Shown here piece after piece: positions 1 through 7,253 of a DNA stretch of 15,285 nt. A program made the position numbers and the translations under genes. The first letter of the stretch is position 1; each line of letters begins with the position of its first letter. Under the pieces are notes generated by a model. It was not told the DNA's origin. It was given only the letters and a program-made list of their open reading frames with translations, and did not search any database. This DNA is from Promethearchaeota archaeon (lineage in GTDB: Archaea; Asgardarchaeota; Lokiarchaeia; Sigynarchaeales; SOKP01). The stretch covers positions 1 through 15,285 of the forward strand of contig JAHLWV010000030.1 in assembly GCA_019057735.1 (NCBI GenBank), given 5' to 3'.

Positions 1-392
1 AGACGGAAGCTCATCATCCCTTTGGAGGAAAACTCTTGTTTACAGCTCACGCTGTTGCTGCGGGGTTAGGAATAATGGGGCGGAACGGGTTAATTATTAG
101 TCCCGAGTTCGGTCCGAGACAAAGGTGGAGCGCTATCACTACGGATGCCGATATCCCCGAAACAAGGAAAGTAGATCTTAACGATATGGAAGATTTTTGC
201 GAGAATTGCGGTGTTTGTATAGAAAAATGTTTAGGTGGCGCTACTTACGAAGAACCGATTGAGAAAGTAAAAGGTTCTGGCATTTTTACTCATATAGATC
301 GTTCAAAGTGTATGGAAAGTTTATTGAACAATAATTATTGTTCTTATTGTTTAAAAATATGTCCCCAAGGGCATAAAAAAGTTAATTTGTAA
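1..392 (+). CDS. QueG-like iron-sulfur/cobalamin reductase family protein, 3' part (5' end outside window)
   Basis: The reading frame is open to the left edge (frame of base 3), so the gene begins upstream and only about 130 C-terminal residues are visible; the TTG at base 36 is not needed as a start. The visible part has the GLGIMGRNGL and SPEFGPR segments, which resemble the HAAVAAGLGWMGKNGLL region of epoxyqueuosine reductase (QueG) and related cobalamin/reductive-dehalogenase-type proteins. It then has a CxxCxxCxxxC cluster motif (CENCGVCIEKC) and a second cysteine group ending CSYCLKICP, the usual two-[4Fe-4S] tail. The family transfers electrons through the clusters to a cobalamin. Whether this one makes queuosine or is one of the many uncharacterised archaeal relatives cannot be told from the tail. 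It is convergent with the next gene, with 7 bases between the stop codons. Confidence 0.7.
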   Translation, partial: TEAHHPFGGKLLFTAHAVAAGLGIMGRNGLIISPEFGPRQRWSAITTDADIPETRKVDLNDMEDFCENCGVCIEKCLGGATYEEPIEKVKGSGIFTHIDRSKCMESLLNNNYCSYCLKICPQGHKKVNL

Positions 393-399
393 CAAAATT

Positions 400-3129
400 C
401 TATTTTTTATCTAAATATTTTTCTTGCAAATACTTATCTATTGCATGTGCAACCATTTTTCCCGCTCCCATCGCTGTAATGACAGTAGCAGCCCCAGTTA
501 CAATATCTCCACCAGCAAAAACACCTTTAATATTTGTCTGACCATTCTCATCTGTTTCGATGTAGCCCCATTTATTTAGTTTTAAGTCGGGGATTGATTT
601 GGTTAAAATAGGATTAGCTCCTGTTCCGATTCCGATGATAATCGTGTCTGTGTCTATCACATATTCAGAACCTTCAATTCTAACTGGTCTTCTCCTACCT
701 GATTCGTCAGGTTCTCCTAATTTCATTTTAATAACCTCCATTTGAGTTACATTCTCGTTGTCGTCGCCAATAAATTGAACTGGGTTAGTTAAAAATTGAA
801 ATTCTATACCCTCTTCTAATGCATGATGATATTCTTCTTTTCTTGCAGGCATTTCCGTCTCTGATCTTCGATAAACAATAAATACTTTTTCAGCACCTAA
901 CCTTAATGCAGTTCTCGCAGAATCTAAAGCAGTATTTCCTCCACCTATAACAGTCACGATTTTTCCAACTTTAACGGGAGTATCGTAATCTGGAAATCGA
1001 AATGCTTTCATTAAATTTGATCTCGTAAGAAATTCATTCGCTGAAAGGACACCGTTTAAAGATAATCCAGGCACTTTCAGGAAAATGGGAAGTCCAGCCC
1101 CAACTCCAATGAAAAATGCTTTAAAACCCATGTCTCTTAAATCCTCGATAGTTAATGTTTTTCCAATGATGGAGTTGTATTTCATTATAACATTGAGCAT
1201 TTCTAGAGTCTCTATTTCGCTCTTGATTATCTCTTTAGGGAGTCTGAACTCTGGTATTCCGTAGATTAAAACACCCCCTCCGGCATGAAAAGCTTCGAAA
1301 ATTGTCACATCATAACCATTCATTGCCAGCTCTCCAGCACAAGCTAGTCCCGCGGGTCCAGCACCAATTACAGCTATTTTAATTCCTTTAGGTGCTGCGC
1401 ACTCAGGACATTCCTTAAGCTTATTTTTCCTTTCCCAGTCAGCTATAAAACGCTCTAGTTGGCCGATTACTATTGGTTCTCCAAGACCATTCAAAATACA
1501 CGCTTGTTCGCATTGAGATTCTACGGGACAAACTCTCCCACATATAGCAGGTAACAAATTATCTGCCTTAATCTTATAGAGAGCTTCAATGTATTTTTTT
1601 TGTTTTAGTAATTTGATAAATTGAGGGATTTTAATGTTAACGGGGCACCCTGTAACGCAGAGAGGATTACCACACTGTAAGCATCGTTTAGTTTCAATTT
1701 CAACCATTTCCTCGGTTAAACCGAGTGGAACTTCTTTAAAGTTTGTTATCCTTGTGATTGGATCCTGTTGTGTCATTTCTACAGGGTGAAGTTCTTCGTA
1801 GCTTTTTAATTTGAATTTAGCTATTCTACTGAGTGATTTGAAACTTTTACTATCTTCTTCGATCTTTTTACTCACAATCATATTAAGGTTTAAAGCTCTT
1901 TGAAAGAACTCAGCTCCCTTCTCTGTCCGTATAAACACAGTTGACCAACCAACCTCGGAACCGATCGAGCCTACTGAAATATCTGTGTGTATAGCTGTTA
2001 AATCCTCACAGAAAAAACAACCTAACCGACCATATTTCTTAATATTTTTTATAGGGATATCTAAAGCGGTACCATCGTTTTTATAGATGAAAAAACGACC
2101 CTTATTGATATCCATTTTTTTAACATCAAAGGGAGTGGATTGAAATTCATTCTTCAATAATTTAGCAATTTCTGAGTAATCAAACGACTCAGAACACAAC
2201 AGACCGATTTTAATGGCAATATTATCGTAAAACGGGTTGTGCAGGGGGTAAAAAGATAACTTCTTAAGAGCTTTCATAATACAAGGAGTTCCAACTACAG
2301 CGATTTTTTTACAATCTCTGTACTTGTAAAATTCTTTTAAAATAGGCGAATTGGTGTATTTTGTTCCCGCTGTTTTTAGAAGGTCCTCTTCTCGCTCTAT
2401 AAATACGGGTACAGGGTTCAAAGGCTCTAATCCCTCAGTTACGACCAAAGCTCCATCAATTAGATTTTGATGGAAAGCCATCTTCAGGAGAGTTGTAACT
2501 ATCCCACCATCTTGAGCAAATTGAGTAATCTCAGTATTAGTGGTCTGAGCAGTAATTATTTCACGATAATAGTTAAACTGCTCTGAAAATTTAGTGGTTT
2601 CATGGTCTTCATCCTCAGAAGCATTTAAAGCTTTTGGGAAAAAAGATCTCGGACAACATGTATAACACAAACCGCAACGGATGCATACTTCTTCGTCAAT
2701 CTCGAATGTTCCCTTTGAATATGTTATTGCATTAACAGGGCAAAAGGACACACACGATCCGCACCCGCAACATAAATTGCTGTCTCTTATAATTTTTACA
2801 TTTGGAAGAATGCCATACTGTTTCAAATTTTGAATTTCCGCGTTAAAAAATCGCGGTAACTCCCCATAAGCGTCTAAATATCCAAATTCTTTAAGATATT
2901 CGAGTGTACAATCAATATTTTTTTTTGAAGTTCCTAATTCTGATAACAACCGAGGATTATCTATGGTTCCATATTCTTCGATGCTTTCAATAATTCTTCT
3001 TTGGAAAAGTTCGACAACAGATAAATCATCAATTAATTTGTTAAATTCAGCTTCTTTGAATTTCCCTGCTTTTAAAATTTTGTCCTTGTTCTCTGTTAAT
3101 TTTCTAACTGTAGATCTTTTTATCTCCAT
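400..3129 (-). CDS. Ferredoxin–FrhB–NfnB fusion flavoprotein (candidate F420/NADPH/ferredoxin oxidoreductase)
   Basis: About 909 residues combining parts usually encoded separately. Residues ~38-95 look like a small winged-helix-like helical domain. Residues ~119-160 hold two [4Fe-4S] motifs (CCGCGSCVSFCP, CIRCGLCYTCCP). Residues ~187-430 are an FrhB/FdhB-type domain (QDGGIVTTLL, GTKYTNSPIL, VVGTPC, GRLGCFFCEDL), the fold that binds FAD and often F420. From ~465 onward it is an NfnB/GltD-type module: N-terminal clusters (CLQCGNPLCVTGCP, CGRVCPVESQCEQAC), FAD loop IGAGPAGLA, NADPH loop IGGGNTALDS and the GVFAGGDIVTGAATV tail. The ATG at 3129 is preferred: it follows the nfnA-like stop by one base and has GAGGGTG seven bases upstream. 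A GTG at 3138 would add three residues. The partner is the adjacent NfnA-like subunit, suggesting Nfn-type electron bifurcation with an added F420 or flavin port. Domain calls are firm; substrates are inferred. Confidence 0.85.
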   Translation of the reverse strand: MEIKRSTVRKLTENKDKILKAGKFKEAEFNKLIDDLSVVELFQRRIIESIEEYGTIDNPRLLSELGTSKKNIDCTLEYLKEFGYLDAYGELPRFFNAEIQNLKQYGILPNVKIIRDSNLCCGCGSCVSFCPVNAITYSKGTFEIDEEVCIRCGLCYTCCPRSFFPKALNASEDEDHETTKFSEQFNYYREIITAQTTNTEITQFAQDGGIVTTLLKMAFHQNLIDGALVVTEGLEPLNPVPVFIEREEDLLKTAGTKYTNSPILKEFYKYRDCKKIAVVGTPCIMKALKKLSFYPLHNPFYDNIAIKIGLLCSESFDYSEIAKLLKNEFQSTPFDVKKMDINKGRFFIYKNDGTALDIPIKNIKKYGRLGCFFCEDLTAIHTDISVGSIGSEVGWSTVFIRTEKGAEFFQRALNLNMIVSKKIEEDSKSFKSLSRIAKFKLKSYEELHPVEMTQQDPITRITNFKEVPLGLTEEMVEIETKRCLQCGNPLCVTGCPVNIKIPQFIKLLKQKKYIEALYKIKADNLLPAICGRVCPVESQCEQACILNGLGEPIVIGQLERFIADWERKNKLKECPECAAPKGIKIAVIGAGPAGLACAGELAMNGYDVTIFEAFHAGGGVLIYGIPEFRLPKEIIKSEIETLEMLNVIMKYNSIIGKTLTIEDLRDMGFKAFFIGVGAGLPIFLKVPGLSLNGVLSANEFLTRSNLMKAFRFPDYDTPVKVGKIVTVIGGGNTALDSARTALRLGAEKVFIVYRRSETEMPARKEEYHHALEEGIEFQFLTNPVQFIGDDNENVTQMEVIKMKLGEPDESGRRRPVRIEGSEYVIDTDTIIIGIGTGANPILTKSIPDLKLNKWGYIETDENGQTNIKGVFAGGDIVTGAATVITAMGAGKMVAHAIDKYLQEKYLDKK

Positions 3130-3130
3130 C

Positions 3131-4015
3131 CTATACACCCTCTTTCTTTAATTGTTCTAATGCTCTACATTCTTCGTCGTAACATTCTAAAGACACTCTC
3201 TCTTGTTCAAGAAATCGATCAGCGCGCTTTAATAAGTTATCAAAATCAACGATATGTCCATCGACATCTGGACCGTCTACACACGCAAACTGAATATCGC
3301 CTTCTAGCGTAGAAAACCGACAACACCCGCACATACCAGTCCCGTCGATCATAATTGTGTTTAGAGAAACAAAGGTTTTTACTTTGGGCAAATCTCCAGA
3401 TCCATTAGTAGTAAGAGCAACAAATTTCATCATAATTAACGGACCGATAGCGATTACAAGACTTATTTTCCTCTTTTGCATAATTTCTTTAAGCGGATCT
3501 GTAACAACTCCCTTTATTCCCTCGCTTCCGTCGTCAGTAGTGACAATTAATTCGTCGCTCACAGTTTCCATTTTTTCTTTCCAAATAAGAAGATTTTTAT
3601 TTCTGGCTCCTAAAATGGAAATGATTTCATTTCCTGCGTCTCTGAGCTCTTTTGCTTGAGGAAAGCAAGGAGCTATACCGATTCCACCCCCAATAACTAC
3701 TATTGGATTATCATACTTTTTAATATGTATTTCGTTTCCTAGAGGGCCTACGACATCAAGTATTTGATCTCCAACACTTTGATTGCAGAGTAACTTAGTA
3801 CTCTTACCCACCACTTGAATTACCAGCGTTATGGTCCCTTTCTCTCGATCGTAATCGGCTATAGTTAATGGAATCCTTTCTCCAGTTTCATTGATTCTTA
3901 TTAGAACAAAATTTCCAGCGTGAGCTTTCTTAGCAATTAATGGAGTGCGTAATACCATTTCATAAATAATTCCACTATTTCCTAGTTCCTTTTTCTCTAA
4001 AATCTCATACGGCAA
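3131..4015 (-). CDS. nfnA: NfnA/SudB-like FAD and [2Fe-2S] oxidoreductase subunit
   Basis: A 294-aa protein of the PyrK/NfnA (ferredoxin:NADP+ reductase alpha, sulfide dehydrogenase beta) family, of normal length. Residues ~1-100 form the FAD-binding barrel (RIPLTIADYD), ~104-200 the NAD(P)-binding half (VVIGGGIGIAPCFPQAKEL), and ~222-260 carry the family [2Fe-2S] signature DGTGMCGCCRF ... FACVDGPDVDGH, with likely ligands D224, C229, C232 and C245 (C231 replaces the common alanine). In NfnAB this subunit binds NAD(H) and pairs with NfnB, the bifurcating-flavin subunit. Here the next gene is an NfnB fusion, one base away if its ATG is used, so the two are translationally linked. The start is a TTG: there is a stop two codons upstream and no earlier option. 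AGGTG lies 12 bases ahead, a rather long spacing. NAD versus NADP preference is not visible. Confidence 0.88.
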   Translation of the reverse strand: MPYEILEKKELGNSGIIYEMVLRTPLIAKKAHAGNFVLIRINETGERIPLTIADYDREKGTITLVIQVVGKSTKLLCNQSVGDQILDVVGPLGNEIHIKKYDNPIVVIGGGIGIAPCFPQAKELRDAGNEIISILGARNKNLLIWKEKMETVSDELIVTTDDGSEGIKGVVTDPLKEIMQKRKISLVIAIGPLIMMKFVALTTNGSGDLPKVKTFVSLNTIMIDGTGMCGCCRFSTLEGDIQFACVDGPDVDGHIVDFDNLLKRADRFLEQERVSLECYDEECRALEQLKKEGV

Positions 4016-4027
4016 TGTTTATCAAGA

Positions 4028-4078
4028 CACCTATTTAATTAAGATATTGTTACCTTATTTCAATTTGATTTAAAGTAC
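4028..4078 (-). promoter_or_regulatory. Possible internal promoter and ribosome binding site before the nfnA-like gene
   Basis: On the minus strand the 143-base gap between the upstream fusion gene and the nfnA-like gene contains a TTTAAAT box (complement of 4068-4074). It sits roughly the expected distance for a TATA element, giving a leader of about 28 bases. AGGTG (complement of 4028-4032) follows. The complement of 4124-4139 is pyrimidine-rich, as archaeal termination zones are. The gap may therefore let the last two genes be transcribed separately. Read by eye in AT-rich DNA, so weak. Confidence 0.3.
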
Positions 4079-4158
4079 AAGAATTAATTAAGGTTGTTAT
4101 AATTGGGGGGAAAAGAATGGGTTTAGAAAAGAAATAAAGATTAATGACTGGTAAATAC

Positions 4159-6921
4159 TTACTGCATAAAGAGCATTTTACCTATAAAGCTTAGTAAATC
4201 GGTTACCTTTATTTTGTTTTTAAGTTCCTTATTTTCATTCAAATAGCAGTTAAAATGCGTTAAACACTTCGGACAGGTAGTAATTAAATAATCCGCCCCA
4301 GTTTCAATTGCTTGTTTTATTCTTGACGCTTGTAGTAGTTTGGAATTTTGATTGCATGAAATGTAGGCCGAAACGCCGCAACAATCAGCATCTACCCGAT
4401 TATTTTCCATTTCTAGTAGTTTTATTCCTGGTATTTTATTCAAAACTTCACGAGGGGCGTCGTAAACTTTACTCATCCTACCGAGTCTACAAGGATCGTG
4501 ATAAGTAACCTTTACCTCTCCCAAATTTGGAAAAGATATATCTTCTAGAAGATTTTCTTTCAAGATATATTCGGAAATGTGGTAAATCTCAAAATCGAAT
4601 TCTTCGCTTTTTTTAAACAGTTTTTTATACTCATTTTTCCACGTATAATACCCTTCAGGGCAGCTGAATACAATTGTTTTGACACCAGCATCTTTAAACA
4701 ACTTGACATTATACCTCGCTAATTTCTCAAAGGATTCCACATCGCCTTGCCAAATTATATCGTGACCACAACATTTTTCTTCAAGTAAAACAACTGGCAC
4801 AATATCGTTCTGATTTAAGATTCCGATTACGCTTTTAGGGATTGTTAAATAATCTGGAGAGTTATAAGAGGACATATTAGCTTGGTTTCCATAGTTTGCA
4901 ATCATTACTCCCGAGGAATCTAAAGCTGCGTTATAATCTTCAGGGATTTGATCGCTATTACTACAACAATTACAATTTAAGCAACGATTTGCCTCTTTTA
5001 TTGCTTGTTCTTCAGTATATCCTAGCTCCATTTCATCAAAACATACCAATCTTTCCTTTCCGGGCATGAAATTCATTTCTTGACAAGAATTTACTTGAAT
5101 GTATTTTTTAGGGATAGTAGAACGCTTTAATTCCTTCATTCTAATCCTACTTTCTTTTAAATCAATTCCACGGAAGAAGCGATCGATTGAGTACGCTGCT
5201 TCTCTACCATTTCCTATAGCATCAACGGCACACATAAGCGAATTATTAATGATATCTCCACCCGCAAAAACTCCGGGAATGTTAGTTTCAAAAGTTACTT
5301 CATCAACTATAATTCTGCCTCGATCAATTTTTAACTTGTTTTCAGTTGCTGCATTAATAGGGACAACATCAAGTCCTTGCCCGATAGCAGTAACGACATA
5401 ATCTACAACGATCTTAAAATCAGAATCTTCCACTTTATTCAAAGGTCTTCTTCCTGTTTCAGGATCTGGTTCTCCCCATTCAATTTTATAACAATTTAGG
5501 GCTAATTTTCCATTAGGTTCTTGGGTTATGTTTTTTGTCGAAGTAGTAAAATGATATTCCATTACCTCTCTCTCGGCTTCGTGCAAATCTTTAAGCACAT
5601 TTTTAAGCGCTTCCTCAGTTAATATATCTACGAAATCAGCTTTTGTAGCACCTAACCTTACAGCGGTTTCGCCTACATCAACGGCGACTGCGCCTCCCCC
5701 GATAATTCCAAAAGTTTTACCCTTAAATTCTTCGGGGTCTTCTACACAACCATATTTTCGATCCAAGAGAAAATCTATAGCAACATGAACGTTAGGTAAA
5801 TCCTCACCTTCGAGTCGCAAAGTTTTTGGTACATACAGACCTACCGCAATAAAAACAGCTTCAAACCCTCCTTTTTTAATATCATCTAGAGTAAAATTAG
5901 CACCAAACTCTTTGTTTAGTACAATTTCAACGCCCATACTTTTTATGAAATCTACATCGTGGTCTAAAGCCTCGTCAGATAGCCTATATTGAGGGACACC
6001 ATACCTTACGACTCCACCAGTTTTGTCACCTTTTTCATAGATTGTTGGTTTATACCCCATTCTCGCGAGGTAGTAAGCTGCAGATAAACCTCCTGGTCCT
6101 GCCCCGATTATAGCTACTTTTTCTTTGGTTTGTTTAACTGGTTTTATTTTGCTATTGTTTGGATTTGAAGCTTCATAGTCAGATACAAAACGTTTTAATT
6201 CTCGTATTGCAACAGGATCATCGTGATGTTGACGATTACAATTCAAAGCACACTGAGCTGTGCAAATTCTTCCACATAAATAAGGTAAGGGGTTCATTTC
6301 TCTTATCAAATCGATAGATTCTTGAAATTTTCCTTCAGAGATTAATGACACATATCCTTGAACATCCACTCCAGCGGGACAGCCTACAACGCAAGGTGCA
6401 GTCCCAGTTAAAAATGGTACGCAACCCATAAAGTAAGCGAGTTCCCCTTCGCTTTTTATTTTCAATCCGGTTCCTTCTAAGAATCCAAGCTTATTGGTGA
6501 ATTTTATCTTATCGTCTGCCATTAATTTTGGTATACTGGAATATACCCTATCGTGATTACAACTTCGTAGAGTCTCTTGTAAAGGCTCGTATTCCGAAGT
6601 CAATGTTCGAAGTTCCTTTATAATCTCAGTGAAGTTAACACCAGTCTTACCTTTAGTCATTGGGCAATATTCGGTGCACAACCCACATGTTAGACAGTCC
6701 CAAATATTATTATTCTTTAGTGCTTCCTCAGGTGATAAGAATGATAAATCTGTAATCAAATTTCTAGGATAAAATAGGTCTAAGTAAGACACTGGACATA
6801 CATTTACGCACCGATTGCAATTATAACAATAGTTTGCGTTAGCAATGACATTTTTTATGATATCGCTAGAGCGTATCTTATCGGCTTTCTTATTTTGTGT
6901 TGTATCCGTAGTTTCAGTCAT
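4159..6921 (-). CDS. HdrC–NfnB–HdrD-type fusion (flavin module nested in a CCG domain)
   Basis: A 920-aa multidomain redox protein. Residues 32-86 are an HdrC-type ferredoxin (CYNCNRCVNVCP, CLTCGLCTEYCP). ELAYFMGC at 160-167 is the opening strand and cysteine of an HdrD-type CCG domain. Residues ~172-670 are an NfnB/GltD-like module: clusters APCVVGCP and CGRICTAQCALNC, FAD loop IGAGPGGLS at 272-280, NADPH loop IGGGAVAVD at 407-415, GVFAGGDI at 550-557, and an extra cysteine group CLNCNCC at 647-653. From ~680 the CCG fold resumes (EEKCCG at 717-719, SCPEG at 753-757, the last Cys of CxxC missing). A complete second CCG domain follows (C811, CCG 847-849, CPKC 883-886). CCG domains in HdrB/HdrD hold noncubane clusters that reduce disulfides. 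The start ATG has no clear Shine-Dalgarno; the transcript may be nearly leaderless. First gene of the minus-strand operon. Substrate unknown. Confidence 0.85.
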   Translation of the reverse strand: MTETTDTTQNKKADKIRSSDIIKNVIANANYCYNCNRCVNVCPVSYLDLFYPRNLITDLSFLSPEEALKNNNIWDCLTCGLCTEYCPMTKGKTGVNFTEIIKELRTLTSEYEPLQETLRSCNHDRVYSSIPKLMADDKIKFTNKLGFLEGTGLKIKSEGELAYFMGCVPFLTGTAPCVVGCPAGVDVQGYVSLISEGKFQESIDLIREMNPLPYLCGRICTAQCALNCNRQHHDDPVAIRELKRFVSDYEASNPNNSKIKPVKQTKEKVAIIGAGPGGLSAAYYLARMGYKPTIYEKGDKTGGVVRYGVPQYRLSDEALDHDVDFIKSMGVEIVLNKEFGANFTLDDIKKGGFEAVFIAVGLYVPKTLRLEGEDLPNVHVAIDFLLDRKYGCVEDPEEFKGKTFGIIGGGAVAVDVGETAVRLGATKADFVDILTEEALKNVLKDLHEAEREVMEYHFTTSTKNITQEPNGKLALNCYKIEWGEPDPETGRRPLNKVEDSDFKIVVDYVVTAIGQGLDVVPINAATENKLKIDRGRIIVDEVTFETNIPGVFAGGDIINNSLMCAVDAIGNGREAAYSIDRFFRGIDLKESRIRMKELKRSTIPKKYIQVNSCQEMNFMPGKERLVCFDEMELGYTEEQAIKEANRCLNCNCCSNSDQIPEDYNAALDSSGVMIANYGNQANMSSYNSPDYLTIPKSVIGILNQNDIVPVVLLEEKCCGHDIIWQGDVESFEKLARYNVKLFKDAGVKTIVFSCPEGYYTWKNEYKKLFKKSEEFDFEIYHISEYILKENLLEDISFPNLGEVKVTYHDPCRLGRMSKVYDAPREVLNKIPGIKLLEMENNRVDADCCGVSAYISCNQNSKLLQASRIKQAIETGADYLITTCPKCLTHFNCYLNENKELKNKIKVTDLLSFIGKMLFMQ

Positions 6922-6950
6922 AATAACAACATTAAAGTCTTTATTCTGTT

Positions 6951-6982
6951 GTTAAATATAATTAAAACCACTTTAAATATGC
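6951..6982 (-). promoter_or_regulatory. Candidate archaeal TATA boxes for the minus-strand operon
   Basis: Read on the minus strand, two TATA-like boxes precede the start at 6921: CATATTTAAAG (complement of 6972-6982) and TATATTTAAC (complement of 6951-6960). The nearer one would give a nearly leaderless transcript, matching the absence of a Shine-Dalgarno motif. The farther one would give a leader of about 28 bases. Sequence composition makes chance matches likely. Confidence 0.35.
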
Positions 6983-7093
6983 TATTATTATTGTTAAAAA
7001 GCATTTGATTAGAAAATTATGAGTGTTGAAATAAAATCAATCGATCAAAATGTTTAAAGAAACTTTTTCGGAACTATATTCAGGGGAGTTTTG

Positions 7094-7150
7094 ATGAAGA
7101 GAAAAATTATATTCTTAATTATGGTTTTAACTTTGGGTAAATTAGGATAG
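7094..7150 (+). CDS. Possible 18-residue hydrophobic peptide (very uncertain)
   Basis: An ATG preceded by GGGGAG (six bases between) opens an 18-codon frame, MKRKIIFLIMVLTLGKLG, ending TAG. The lysine/arginine head and hydrophobic core look like a signal peptide or membrane anchor. It may be a leader peptide of the downstream operon, the remnant of a decayed gene, or chance. There is no homology argument; only the Shine-Dalgarno-like motif and peptide character support it. Confidence 0.15.
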   Translation: MKRKIIFLIMVLTLGKLG

Positions 7151-7186
7151 AGGTTGTTTACATTAACAAATAACCTAATAAATTAT

Positions 7187-7201
7187 TAATAATAATAATA
7201 A
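7187..7201 (+). repeat. (TAA)5 microsatellite
   Basis: Five tandem TAA triplets lie within an AT-rich stretch about 50 bases ahead of the AOR start. Such runs are common in AT-rich genomes, but a slippage-prone tract in a promoter or leader could affect expression. Confidence 0.6.
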
Positions 7202-7253
7202 AATATTAACTCTCTATACTAAAAAAATCAAAAATAAAAATTAGTGAAAAACA

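Larger units (their letters stand above)
6922..7253. other. Divergent intergenic region, AT-rich
   Basis: The 332 bases between the two divergent redox operons hold no convincing gene. Contents: A+T-rich boxes near 6951-6982 that may serve the minus-strand operon; an 18-codon ORF at 7094-7150 preceded by GGGGAG; a (TAA)5 run at 7187-7201 inside a longer AT tract; and an unstructured, A-rich leader just ahead of the AOR start at 7254. No strong inverted repeat was found by eye. Confidence 0.7.
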
